A stretch of 64,000 nt of DNA, from positions 27,584 to 91,583 of the forward strand of contig NZ_SMAR01000015.1 of the NCBI RefSeq assembly GCF_004342225.1, given 5' to 3'. The DNA comes from Martelella mediterranea. Lineage in GTDB: Bacteria; Pseudomonadota; Alphaproteobacteria; Rhizobiales; Rhizobiaceae. Numbering within the stretch: the stretch's first letter is position 1; each line of letters begins with the position of its first letter. Shown piece by piece: positions 25,937 to 34,361 of the stretch. The position numbers and the translations under genes were made by a program. Under the pieces are notes generated by a model. The model was not told the DNA's origin, did no database searches, and worked only from the letters and a program-made list of their open reading frames with translations.

Positions 25937-27310
25937 ATGGCTCGTGATACATCCGATGACACGCCAATCACATCCACGACTGAGCTGATCGCCGACCTTG
26001 AACGCGGCTGCAAGCCGGAATCGCATTTCCGGATCGGCACGGAGCATGAGAAGTTTCCGTTTTTCAAAGCAGATAACAGTCCGGTTCCCTATCATGGTGA
26101 GCATTCGATTTCTGCATTGCTTCATGGCATGAAGGACAAGCTCGGCTGGGATGCGATCATGGATGGCGAGAACATTATTGGCCTCGCCGAACCCAATGGC
26201 ATGGGTGCCATATCTCTGGAGCCCGGTGGCCAGTTTGAGCTTTCCGGAGCGCCGGTCAAAACGCTGCACGAAACCTGCCGTGAATCCAACCAGCATCTGG
26301 CCGTTTTGCGCGGTGTTGCAGAACCGATGGGAATCGGTTTTCTCGGTGTTGGCGGAAGCCCGAAATGGAGCCTTGACGAAACACCGCGCATGCCGAAATC
26401 GCGGTATGAGATCATGACGCGCTACATGCCGAAGGTTGGTACGCAGGGCTTGGACATGATGTATCGGACCTGCACGATTCAGGTGAATATCGATTTTTCC
26501 TCAGAAGCCGATATGCGGCGGAAGATGGCGCTTTCTCAGAAACTTCAGCCGCTCTCGACTGCGCTGTTTGCGTCCTCCCCGTTTACCGAAGGCAAACCCA
26601 ACGGCCTCTTGTCATGGCGTGGCGATATCTGGCGCGATACCGACAATAACCGATCGGGACTGCTCGATTTCGCTTTTGAAGCGAACTTTGGCTTTGAGCG
26701 TTATGTTGAATGGGCGCTGGACGTGCCGATGTATTTCATCGTGCGCAACGGCCGCTATCATGATTGCACCCACATCACATTTCGCCAGTTCATGGACGGC
26801 GCCCTTAAAGATGAAGTCGAAGCATGGCAGCCGACCATGGGTGACTGGACCAACCACCTTTCAACGCTGTTTCCCGACGTTCGTCTGAAGCGTTTTCTTG
26901 AAATGCGCGGAGCCGATGGCGGAACCTGGCGGCGTATTTGTGCCTTGCCATCTTTCTGGGTTGGCCTGCTTTACGATTCCACTGCGATGTCTGATGCAGA
27001 AGCGCTGACCAAAGACTGGTCGATTGCCGACATCCACAAACTCAGGAACGATGTCCCCTCTCTGGCGCTCAAGGCTGAGATCGGCGGCAGATCGCTTCTG
27101 GATGTCGCCCCGGATGTGATCGCGATCGCGCGCAAAGGACTGCAGGCACGCGGCAACCGCAACAGTGACGGGCGTGATGAAAGCGTATTCCTGATGACGC
27201 TTGATGAGATTCTGGCGAAGAAAGCGACATTTGCCGAAGATCTTCTGGCACTTTATCACGGGCGCTGGAACGGCTCCGTAGACCCGCTATTTTCCGAATT
27301 TCAGTACTAG
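25937..27310 (+). CDS. gshA: Glutamate-cysteine ligase GshA (proteobacterial/plant type)
   Basis: ATP-dependent first step of glutathione synthesis. The 457-residue protein shows the class 3 (plant-like) signatures FRIGTEHEKF near residue 36, SLEPGGQFELSGAP and MYRTCTIQVNIDFSSEADM. ATG 25937 with GAGGA seven bases upstream is preferred to an earlier in-frame ATG at 25895. It supplies glutathione for the GST enzymes in the window. The TAG stop is also the first bases of a truncated palindromic repeat (27308 on). Confidence 0.95.
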   Translation: MARDTSDDTPITSTTELIADLERGCKPESHFRIGTEHEKFPFFKADNSPVPYHGEHSISALLHGMKDKLGWDAIMDGENIIGLAEPNGMGAISLEPGGQFELSGAPVKTLHETCRESNQHLAVLRGVAEPMGIGFLGVGGSPKWSLDETPRMPKSRYEIMTRYMPKVGTQGLDMMYRTCTIQVNIDFSSEADMRRKMALSQKLQPLSTALFASSPFTEGKPNGLLSWRGDIWRDTDNNRSGLLDFAFEANFGFERYVEWALDVPMYFIVRNGRYHDCTHITFRQFMDGALKDEVEAWQPTMGDWTNHLSTLFPDVRLKRFLEMRGADGGTWRRICALPSFWVGLLYDSTAMSDAEALTKDWSIADIHKLRNDVPSLALKAEIGGRSLLDVAPDVIAIARKGLQARGNRNSDGRDESVFLMTLDEILAKKATFAEDLLALYHGRWNGSVDPLFSEFQY

Positions 27311-27323
27311 AGCGCCCTTTGAG
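27308..27323 (+). repeat. Repeat remnant supplying the gshA stop codon
   Basis: TAGAGCGCCCTTTGAG matches the left arm of the double-hairpin repeat (TAGAGCGTCCTTTGTG in copy B) at 14 of 16 positions. The initial TAG is the gshA stop codon, so the repeat fragment defines the end of the gene. Confidence 0.5.
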
Positions 27324-27368
27324 CGTGGACACGGAAATACACAAACGCCGGACAGCACTGCCCCTGAT

Positions 27369-27402
27369 AAAAAAGCCCGGAAAACGCAACGCGTTTCCGG
27401 GC
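27369..27402 (-). terminator. Minus-strand intrinsic terminator between gshA and DUF1127
   Basis: On the minus strand GCCCGGAAA and TTTCCGGGC (with one extra A in one arm) enclose an eight- to ten-base loop, followed by TTTTTT. It lies 210 bases beyond the DUF1127 stop codon. It therefore ends a long DUF1127 3' untranslated region or a separate small RNA. The rest of 27311-27615 shows no gene. Confidence 0.75.
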
Positions 27403-27615
27403 AAATGCAGGATAAAGGCTGAAAATATCCTGCGGGGAAAATGACGCTTTCATCTGGCCGCATGTTGGGATGAACGACCGGACTGTTAACGCCAAAACAG
27501 AGCAAACCATCACCGGCGCTTGCAAAAGAGCCATACAGCGTGAAAATCTTTCAGCGCGATCCCTTTGGACACGCAGAGGTTCACGCCAAAAGCGATGACA
27601 GCTGCAGAAGCGAGA

Positions 27616-27888
27616 TCAGACAATCATGCGCTGGGCGCGGCGGGCTGCACTTTGCTTCAGATCTGTCATAGGATCTTCCGAGGCTGCCGAATAGTAAGCG
27701 CGATTGACATCGTGACGGGTCAGGCCAAGGTCTTTCAGCAGTGCGTCATCAAGCTCCGCGAGTTCCTTGATAGCGAAGCGGTTCCTGAAGAAACGCATTG
27801 TTGCTGCAAAAGCAGCCTGTATCATTTCAAATGTGGTCGATCCGTGGCCGGAAGTCCGGCTTTCAGCAGTTCGGTTCAAGGTGTTCAT
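27616..27888 (-). CDS. DUF1127 small protein
   Basis: A 90-residue protein whose middle, FFRNRFAIKELAELDDALLKDLGLTRHDV (residues ~30-60), is the DUF1127 motif: a short arginine-rich helix pair shown in rhizobia to bind RNA or influence phosphate and carbon metabolism. ATG 27888 has GAGAGGAAACG just upstream. It is divergent from a LysR gene, and LysR/DUF1127 pairs are recurrent in the order, suggesting regulation by that neighbour. Confidence 0.9.
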   Translation of the reverse strand: MNTLNRTAESRTSGHGSTTFEMIQAAFAATMRFFRNRFAIKELAELDDALLKDLGLTRHDVNRAYYSAASEDPMTDLKQSAARRAQRMIV

Positions 27889-28149
27889 TTTCGTTTCCTC
27901 TCTGAAACGTTGCCGGTCCCGGAAACGCCTCATTTTTTGTTGAGCAACACCGCAGAAAGCCAGATCTCTGGCATTGTAAGGAATTGCTCATTAGTCGAGA
28001 CCGAAGGAAACCGTTTCTGGCCAAAAAAACCACCCGATTTATGCGCCCAATGCCGTCAGCGCTTCTGTCCCGTTGATGGCAATATTCTCACGCCCCTATT
28101 GATCAGTCCAACGAATGTTTTTAATATCAAGCATCAATACGATTGATGG

Positions 28150-29115
28150 ATGACGCTCATGGCCGCGCCGCTTGATACAGACCAGCTCCAGACCTTCGTC
28201 GCAATTGTCGACAACGGCTCCTTCACCCGTGCCGCAGAACAGGTTTTCAAAACCCAGTCTGCGGTCTCAATGCAGATGCGTCGCCTTGAAGAACGGGTCG
28301 GAAAACAGCTCTTCACCAAGGATGGCCGAGGCGTTAAGCTGACGGATGAAGGCGACAAGCTCCTCAACTATGCCCGCAGGATCATTCGCCTCAATAATGA
28401 AGCTGTCGCGGCATTTGATGATAACCGGCTGGAAGGTTCGATCAGGATCGGAACGCCGGATGATTATGCTGATCGCTATATGCCGGACATCATTAGCCGT
28501 TTCGGCAAAACCCATCCGAATGTTGAGCTTTATATCGTTTGCGAGGCATCGGTGGATCTGGCTGAACGCCTGAAACATGGCGAGCTTGATATGGCTCTCG
28601 TGACACATAACCCGCGCACCCGCGACTCAGAAGTTGTACGCACGGAGCCTCTGTGCTGGGTTGCTTCAGCCAATCATGCCTTGCCCGTGGACAGGCCGGT
28701 ACCACTGGCTGTGGGGCGGCGTGACTGCCGTTGGCGTCAACTGGCCATCAGCGCGCTGGAAGGTGTTGGACGAGACTACAAGGTTCTTTTCACCAGTTGG
28801 TCATCTACGGTTGTGGCCTCTGCAGTGCTGGCGGGGATGGCGGTTTCCATTCTGCCGGAGTCCGCGCTTAGGACCGGCATGCGGGTTTTAACGCAGGCCG
28901 ATGGCTTTCCATCGCTGCCACCGGTCCAGATCGGACTGATGAAACGCCCCGGTGCCTCGGCATCTCTGACAACTGCGCTGTGTAATCACATCATCGCCTC
29001 GCTGGACAATATCAGCCCGGCTGATCCCGTTGATGCCTATGAACCCGATGGCAAGGCTGCGCCTGTTCCCCGCCAACCGCGCCTCAGGCCCGGACACATC
29101 CTGCCCAGTTGGTAA
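28150..29115 (+). CDS. LysR-family regulator, LrhA-like
   Basis: A 321-residue regulator with HTH DTDQLQTFVAIVDNGSFTRA and KTQSAVSMQMRRLEERVGK, the QSAVSMQ pattern of the LrhA/HexA/PecT branch. The effector domain includes GSIRIGTPDDYADRYMP. A proline/arginine-rich C-terminal tail of about 40 residues extends beyond the usual end. It is divergent from DUF1127. LrhA-type proteins control motility and surface traits in other bacteria; the local target is probably the DUF1127 gene. Confidence 0.9.
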   Translation: MTLMAAPLDTDQLQTFVAIVDNGSFTRAAEQVFKTQSAVSMQMRRLEERVGKQLFTKDGRGVKLTDEGDKLLNYARRIIRLNNEAVAAFDDNRLEGSIRIGTPDDYADRYMPDIISRFGKTHPNVELYIVCEASVDLAERLKHGELDMALVTHNPRTRDSEVVRTEPLCWVASANHALPVDRPVPLAVGRRDCRWRQLAISALEGVGRDYKVLFTSWSSTVVASAVLAGMAVSILPESALRTGMRVLTQADGFPSLPPVQIGLMKRPGASASLTTALCNHIIASLDNISPADPVDAYEPDGKAAPVPRQPRLRPGHILPSW

Positions 29116-29126
29116 TGCCGTTTTAA

Positions 29127-29151
29127 AAGGCCCGGCTTAACACCGGGCCTT
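29127..29151 (+). terminator. Hairpin after the LrhA-like gene
   Basis: AAGGCCCGG and CCGGGCCTT form a perfect nine-base stem over seven bases, 12 bases after the stop codon. The following T-run is weak, so termination may be partial. Confidence 0.6.
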
Positions 29152-29255
29152 AAAGTGCCATGCATCCATTCGGATGCACAAAGCACGCTCCAACCTATTG
29201 AATTTACGCATCGGCCCGAGAATCGATTCCGATTTTCGGGCCGATGCTGCAAGGC
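29151..29255 (+). repeat. Double-hairpin interspersed repeat, copy C
   Basis: The first hairpin is shortened (GTGCATCC arm partly deleted). The second is nearly perfect: GCATCGGCCCGAGAATCG pairs with CGATTTTCGGGCCGATGC (29208-29247). The loop region holds adjacent GANTC sites, GAATC at 29220-29224 and GATTC at 29225-29229. Order of parts is the same as in copies A and B. Confidence 0.85.
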
Positions 29256-29256
29256 G

Positions 29257-29363
29257 TTTAGAGCATTTCGCAGTCAGATGGAAAAATCTAACGTCCGCGA
29301 AAATGCGTCAAAACAAAGAGATAGAGCGGTTGCGCGTTTCCATGAAAGGCGGAACCGCTCTAG
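29257..29363 (+). repeat. Second palindromic repeat type, abutting copy C
   Basis: A different element of about 105 bases starting TTTAGAGCATTTCGC. It contains GCATTTCGC paired with GCGAAAATGC, then the GTCAAAACAAAGAGATAGAGCGG block, and a terminal hairpin TAGAGCGGTT / AACCGCTCTA. The final CTA is the reverse complement of the TAG stop of the SDR gene. I recognise the style from other Hyphomicrobiales intergenic repeats, but only one copy is in this window. Confidence 0.6.
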
Positions 29364-30097
29364 AATGTCTGGCTGGTCGGACGGAAGAGTATCTCGTTGA
29401 TATCGACCTCTTCGGGCTGCGAAATCGCATAGACCGCCGCACGGGCGAAACTGGAGGCCGGAATAGCCTGCTTCTCGTAGAAATCGGCAATCGCCTCCTG
29501 CACGCCTTCGGCCTTCACCGAACCGGGTAATTCCGATTCGACAGCACCGGGAGACAGGATGGTCGTGCGCAGGCCATCTTCTTTGACTTCCTGGCGCAGA
29601 GATTCAGCAATGGCGCGTACACCGAATTTCGTCGCGCAATAAACCGCGCTGACCGAATTCACAACATGGCCGGCAACGGATGAAACGAAGATGTTCTGGC
29701 CGCTGCCCTGTTCTTTCATGATCGGCAGAACCGCACCAACACCATATAAAACGCCCTTGAGATTGACATCGATGCATTGCTCCCACTCATCATAGCGGTT
29801 CATGCTGAGCGGTGCCATTGGCATAAGACCAGCATTATGCAGCATGACATCGATGCGACCGAAGTGCTCTTTGGAACCCTTTACGAATGCCTCGACCTGT
29901 TCACGCTTTGTGACGTCAACCTGAAAGGCCCTGGCATTATCGCTGCCGAGTTCATCGACAAGCGCATCGAGCCTGTCCTTTCTGCGCGCGCCAAGAGCGA
30001 CTTTCGCTCCTGCTTCCACCAAATGCCGTGCGGTTTCCGCGCCCAGACCGGAGCTTGCACCGGTGATGACCACGACTTTTCCAGCAACATTTTCCAT
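29360..30097 (-). CDS. Short-chain dehydrogenase/reductase
   Basis: A 245-residue classical SDR: cofactor motif ITGASSGLGAET (residues ~10-21), NAG motif LHNAG, catalytic Ser in FVSSVAGHV and YxxxK in VYCATKFGV. ALGARRKDRLD after beta-2 suggests NADP preference. It resembles YdfG/serine-3-dehydrogenase-like oxidoreductases, but the substrate is unknown. ATG 30097 has AGGAG upstream. Its stop codon lies in the terminal hairpin of a palindromic repeat. It follows a cupin gene in the same direction. Confidence 0.9.
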   Translation of the reverse strand: MENVAGKVVVITGASSGLGAETARHLVEAGAKVALGARRKDRLDALVDELGSDNARAFQVDVTKREQVEAFVKGSKEHFGRIDVMLHNAGLMPMAPLSMNRYDEWEQCIDVNLKGVLYGVGAVLPIMKEQGSGQNIFVSSVAGHVVNSVSAVYCATKFGVRAIAESLRQEVKEDGLRTTILSPGAVESELPGSVKAEGVQEAIADFYEKQAIPASSFARAAVYAISQPEEVDINEILFRPTSQTF

Positions 30098-30163
30098 GGT
30101 TAGGTCTCCTTCATTGGTTTTAAAAACAGCCATCGCCAAAGGCCGATGGCAAAAAGAATGGCT

Positions 30164-30559
30164 TCAGGACAAAAAGTCCTCATCTGAAACATGTTCCAGC
30201 CATGTGACCGGGGTTCCGTCTGCTTTTTCCTGAATGGCAACATGGGTCATGGCGTGCTTGTCGGTTGCACCATGCCAGTGTTTTTCCTCCGGCTCGAACC
30301 AGACAGTATCGCCCGCCCTTATGGTCTGTTTGGCCTGCCCTGCCACCTGCACCCAGCCTTCACCGCTTGTTACGATCAAAAGCTGGCCAAGCGGATGCGT
30401 GTGCCAGGCCGTGCGGGCTCCAGGTTCGAATGTAACTATGGCAGCCCCTGCCCGCCCCGGCTCAGGTGCATTGAACATGTTATCGATCCGAACTGCACCG
30501 GTGAAGCTGTCACCCGGCCCGAGTACCGATGGCTGATCGGATGGATTGAGAATTTTCAT
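30164..30559 (-). CDS. Cupin-domain protein, manganese hydroxynitrile lyase (GtHNL)-like
   Basis: A 131-residue single-domain cupin. Motif 1 is GARTAWHTHPLGQLLIVTSG with metal-binding His residues, and motif 2 is GDTVWFEPEEKHWHGA. The pattern closely resembles the small cupins that include the Granulicella (R)-selective hydroxynitrile lyase. Most relatives are uncharacterised, so a carbonyl or quinone substrate shared with the SDR is possible. The second ATG (30559) has better spacing to GAGGAA than the first (30565). Confidence 0.88.
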   Translation of the reverse strand: MKILNPSDQPSVLGPGDSFTGAVRIDNMFNAPEPGRAGAAIVTFEPGARTAWHTHPLGQLLIVTSGEGWVQVAGQAKQTIRAGDTVWFEPEEKHWHGATDKHAMTHVAIQEKADGTPVTWLEHVSDEDFLS

Positions 30560-30629
30560 CGTCATTTCCTCTGGAATGCAGCGGCAAGGATGTCGCCTCT
30601 GATCATCAGATAGAGCGCACTATCCTTCT

Positions 30630-30643
30630 TTATTAGAGAATAA
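30630..30643. promoter_or_regulatory. Small inverted repeat, possible LysR site
   Basis: TTATTAGAGAATAA has perfect five-base arms around four bases, centred between the divergent cupin and LysR starts. It fits a T-N11-A-type LysR site but is short. Confidence 0.35.
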
Positions 30644-30693
30644 TCTGATATTGCTTTCATACTCAGAATTCATAAATCGGATGGAACTATCCC

Positions 30694-31599
30694 TTGAACG
30701 TGCCACGCGACGAACTTTCTGACCTGATGTCGTTCCTGATTGTCGCCAAAGAGCGTAGCTTCACACGTGCCGCCGCACGCCTTGGAACATCACAAAGCGC
30801 CTTGTCGCATGTGGTGCGAAGACTGGAGCAAAAACATGGGGTGCGGCTTCTGACTCGAACCACGCGCAGCGTGTCGCCAACGGAGGCCGGGCAACGGCTG
30901 ACCGCGGCGCTGGAACCGGCGTTTGCCGACATTGAAGCCGGACTGGATCAGCTCAATCAGTATCGCAGCCAACCAAGCGGGACGGTGCGTATTACCACCA
31001 GCAGCTGGCCTGCGATGAATATCCTGATGCCGGCGGCCAACCGCATCATGGCTGAAAATCCTGATATCTGTTTTGACGTGGAGACGGACCCGCGACTGAC
31101 CGACATCGCGAGCGATGGTTTCGATGCAGGCATTCGCCTTGGCGAGCGCGTTGAAAAGGACATGATTGCAGTTCGTATCGGCCCGGACATCAGACTGGCT
31201 GTGGCAGGAAGCCCGGACTATTTCAAGAAACACGCGCCCCCTGAAACACCACATGATCTGACTGCGCATAACTGCCTCAATCTGCGGCTTCCCACATGGG
31301 GCGGGCTTTATGTATGGGAGTTTGAGCGAGATGGACACGAACTCAACGTGCGTGTCGAGGGTCAGTTCATTTCGAATGATCCTGACATTGTCATCAATGC
31401 AGCGCTGAATGGTCAGGGGCTTTTATGTCTGCCGGATGATTATGTTCGCCCGTATGTGGCAAGTGGAAACCTCGTGACGTGTCTCGACGACTGGTGTCAG
31501 CCATTTCCCGGTTATCATCTTTATTATCCAAGCCGTAACCAGAACGCGCCAGCATTCCGGCTTCTGGTTGATGCGCTTAAATACCGTGGCAAAACGTAA
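30694..31599 (+). CDS. LysR-family regulator divergent from SDR-cupin
   Basis: A 301-residue LysR protein with LSDLMSFLIVAKERSFTRA and LGTSQSALSHVVRRLEQKHGVRLL. The effector domain includes GTVRITTSSWPAMNILMPA and the DIASDGFDAGIRLGERVEKDM signature of the YafC/DhaR-like group. TTG 30694 follows GGATGGA; GTG 30700 is an alternative and no ATG is available. The divergent SDR-cupin pair is the likely target, a common triad for such regulators. Confidence 0.9.
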   Translation: MNVPRDELSDLMSFLIVAKERSFTRAAARLGTSQSALSHVVRRLEQKHGVRLLTRTTRSVSPTEAGQRLTAALEPAFADIEAGLDQLNQYRSQPSGTVRITTSSWPAMNILMPAANRIMAENPDICFDVETDPRLTDIASDGFDAGIRLGERVEKDMIAVRIGPDIRLAVAGSPDYFKKHAPPETPHDLTAHNCLNLRLPTWGGLYVWEFERDGHELNVRVEGQFISNDPDIVINAALNGQGLLCLPDDYVRPYVASGNLVTCLDDWCQPFPGYHLYYPSRNQNAPAFRLLVDALKYRGKT

Positions 31600-31655
31600 G
31601 ACCGGGGCACATCGGCGCGCCCCGGTCGAAAACTCGATACAAACACGGATGCTGT

Positions 31656-33137
31656 TTATTCCGCTGCCGTCGAAATCGTACTGGCTTCGTATCCATGCGC
31701 ATGTTTCAGCGCCTTGCGTACGCCCGCCTCATAATCGGGGTGAACCTTTTTAAAGAGCGAAAGCTGACGCTCGATGATTTCGCCGGGAACACCGCCCATG
31801 GCCGCCGCAACATTGCTGAACAAACGGCTTTTTTCGCCGTCGTCGAACAACTCAAACAAGGCCCGCGGCTGCGAATAGTCGTCATTGCCTTCGCGATGGT
31901 CAAAGCGATCCATATCACCGGATATCTTCAGCGGCGGTTCCTTGGCTGTCTGATCTTCAACCGCTCCCCCCATACTATTGGGCTCATAATAAGCGTCGAT
32001 GGCTCCGGTTTTCTGGCCAAAGAAATTCATCTGCCCGTCCTTGTGATAGTGATGGACAGGACATTTGGGCGCATTGACCGGCAAGGCTTCATAATGCGTG
32101 CCGAGACGATAACGATGCGCGTCCGCATAGGAGAAAATCCGTGCCTGCAGCATCTTGTCCGGTGAGTGCGAAATACCGGGCACAATGTTCGATGGCGAGA
32201 AGGCAGCCTGTTCGATTTCGGCGAAATAGTTATCTGCATTGCGATTGAGCTCAAAGTATCCGACATCAATCGGCGGATAATCCGCATGTGGCCAGACCTT
32301 GGTCAAATCGAACGGGTTGTAAGACGTATTCTCTGCGTCCGCTTCCGGCATGATCTGCACCTGCATTTTCCAGCGCGGGAAATTGCCGTCTTCAATCTTG
32401 CCGAACAGGGCCTCCTGATATGTTTCGCGACTCTTGCCGATCAGCGGTTCAGCTTCTTCATTGGTGTAATGCTTATGCCCCTGCTCTGTCTTGAAATGGA
32501 ACTTCACCCAGAAACGTTCGCCCTTGTCATTCCAGAGAGAATAGGTGTGAGAGCCATAACCATTCATATGTGTCGGATCGACCGGAAGCCCCCGGTCAGA
32601 CATCAGGATCGTGACCTGATGCAGACTTTCCGGTGAGAGTGACCAGAAATCCCACATCGCAGTTGCAGAACGGAGATTGGTGCGCGGATGACGCTTCTGA
32701 GTGTGAATGAAATCAGGGAACTTATATGGGTCTCGCACAAAGAAGACCGGCGTATTATTCCCGACCAGATCCCAGTTGCCATCATCGGTATAGAATTTGA
32801 GCGCAAACCCGCGAACATCACGTTCAGCGTCTGCAGCGCCCTGCTCTCCTGCGACCGTCGAGAAACGGGCGAGCATCGGGGTTTCGGATCCCGGCTGGAG
32901 ACAGCGTGCTTTGGTATATTGCGAAATATCGCCTGTAATCTTCAGTGTGCCGAACGCACCCCATCCCTTCGCATGGACAACGCGCTCAGGAATACGTTCC
33001 CTGTTCTGATGCGCCAGCTTTTCAATCAGCTGATAATCCTGAACCATCAAGCCGCCCTGCGGACCAGCCGTCAGCGAATTCTGGTTATCCGGAAGCGGGG
33101 CACCCGCTGTAGTGGTGATCTTTGGTCCGTCAGTCAT
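31656..33137 (-). CDS. katA: Monofunctional haem catalase
   Basis: Small-subunit catalase of 493 residues. The active-site histidine is in [14 protein letters not shown] (residue ~60) and the haem-ligand tyrosine in [40 protein letters not shown] is the family core. AGGAGG lies six bases before ATG 33137; the adjacent ATG at 33140 is too close to it. It is divergent from oxyR, the usual arrangement for peroxide-induced catalase. Confidence 0.95.
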   Translation of the reverse strand: MTDGPKITTTAGAPLPDNQNSLTAGPQGGLMVQDYQLIEKLAHQNRERIPERVVHAKGWGAFGTLKITGDISQYTKARCLQPGSETPMLARFSTVAGEQGAADAERDVRGFALKFYTDDGNWDLVGNNTPVFFVRDPYKFPDFIHTQKRHPRTNLRSATAMWDFWSLSPESLHQVTILMSDRGLPVDPTHMNGYGSHTYSLWNDKGERFWVKFHFKTEQGHKHYTNEEAEPLIGKSRETYQEALFGKIEDGNFPRWKMQVQIMPEADAENTSYNPFDLTKVWPHADYPPIDVGYFELNRNADNYFAEIEQAAFSPSNIVPGISHSPDKMLQARIFSYADAHRYRLGTHYEALPVNAPKCPVHHYHKDGQMNFFGQKTGAIDAYYEPNSMGGAVEDQTAKEPPLKISGDMDRFDHREGNDDYSQPRALFELFDDGEKSRLFSNVAAAMGGVPGEIIERQLSLFKKVHPDYEAGVRKALKHAHGYEASTISTAAE

Positions 33138-33285
33138 CATTTCCTCCTTCAGTGTGGTCAGCCTCGGTCTGGATAAACGCGCATGCTGCGTCGTCGGCGG
33201 ATTGCACGCCCTTACTTTAAAATGATCGCACCGCTTCAGGATAATTTCCAATTGTCATTTCCTGTAATTTCGATAAGATTTTCCT

Positions 33286-34209
33286 ATGGTCATTTCTTTA
33301 AAGCAGCTGCGCTATTTCGAGGCGCTGGCGCGTGAACGTCATTTCGGCCGGGCGGCCGAAGCCGTGCATGTCAGCCAGCCAGCGCTTTCAGCGCAGATTA
33401 TGGAGATGGAAAGCGCGCTGGGCGTCAAGCTGGTGGAGCGTACACGCAAACAAGTCATTCTGACGCGTGCAGGAAAACGTGTACTGGATCACACCCAGAG
33501 GGTGCTGGCTGAGATGACGGCACTGGAACAGGCAGCCAGACCGCGCAATCGCCCCCTCTCCGGTAAATTCGGCATCGGTATCATCCCAACGGTCGCCCCA
33601 TACCTTATCCCGCAACTTGTCCCCTATCTGAAAGCTCATTACCCCGATGGTGAGATCGCTCTGAAAGAGGCCGTTACGGATACCCTGCTGGATGATCTGG
33701 AAAGTGGCGGACTGGATGCCGTGATTGCCGCCCTGCCGCTGGAACGTGAAACCATTTCCACACGGGAGTTGTTTACTGACCGATTCTTTGTAGCCGTTGC
33801 GCGCAATGAGAGCACACTTTTGACCTCACCATTGTCGCAAACGAACTTTGAGTCAGAGAGGCTCTTGCTCCTTGAAGAAGGGCATTGTCTGCGTGAACAG
33901 GCACTTGCCGTTTGCCAGCGAACCCCAAATCGCAATGTCGTCAATGTCGGCGCAACATCGATGACAACGCTCTTGCAGATGGTTGCCAATGATATGGGCA
34001 TGACCCTGATTCCCGAGATGGCGATTGCGGCCGAAACGGCGCACACTCCGCTTTCGATCCTGCCCTTCGCCGAGCCTGTTCCAATGCGCAGGATCGGGCT
34101 TGCATGGCGCCGCTCTGACAAGCGCGACCGGGACATGGATGCACTGGCAAATGCAGTCATCGCCTGCCACGCTCCGGCGATTAGGGAAGATGATCATTCA
34201 TCGGCCTGA
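33286..34209 (+). CDS. oxyR: Hydrogen peroxide-sensing regulator OxyR
   Basis: A 307-residue LysR protein with HTH QLRYFEALARERHFGRAAEA and the OxyR redox pair Cys201 and Cys210 in EEGHCLREQALAVC, the same nine-residue spacing as the E. coli disulfide. Peroxide oxidises the pair and turns on katA, which is divergently transcribed with 148 bases between the starts. The LYxF-type variations do not affect the call. Confidence 0.95.
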   Translation: MVISLKQLRYFEALARERHFGRAAEAVHVSQPALSAQIMEMESALGVKLVERTRKQVILTRAGKRVLDHTQRVLAEMTALEQAARPRNRPLSGKFGIGIIPTVAPYLIPQLVPYLKAHYPDGEIALKEAVTDTLLDDLESGGLDAVIAALPLERETISTRELFTDRFFVAVARNESTLLTSPLSQTNFESERLLLLEEGHCLREQALAVCQRTPNRNVVNVGATSMTTLLQMVANDMGMTLIPEMAIAAETAHTPLSILPFAEPVPMRRIGLAWRRSDKRDRDMDALANAVIACHAPAIREDDHSSA

Positions 34210-34361
34210 CAGAATCAAGATGTAGCCTCCTCTAAAAGGGCTCCCGCCCCCCTTGACGCTTCTGCAAAAATCAACGCCAGATACAAACCTTAAGTTTTAA
34301 TTTGTTTATCATTGCAAGACCGGGACGCCAGAGGCCAGCTCGGGAACTGAAGGAACACATC

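Noticed and set aside
25874..26296. 140-codon minus-strand frame opposite gshA
   Set aside because: Shadow frame within a clearly coding gene.
27565..28146. 193-codon plus-strand frame opposite DUF1127
   Set aside because: It covers the DUF1127 gene and its promoter in antisense; composition is not coding-like.
33138..33285. OxyR operator between katA and oxyR
   Set aside because: The region surely contains one, but I could not find a convincing ATAG-N7-CTAT-type pattern and so mark no site.
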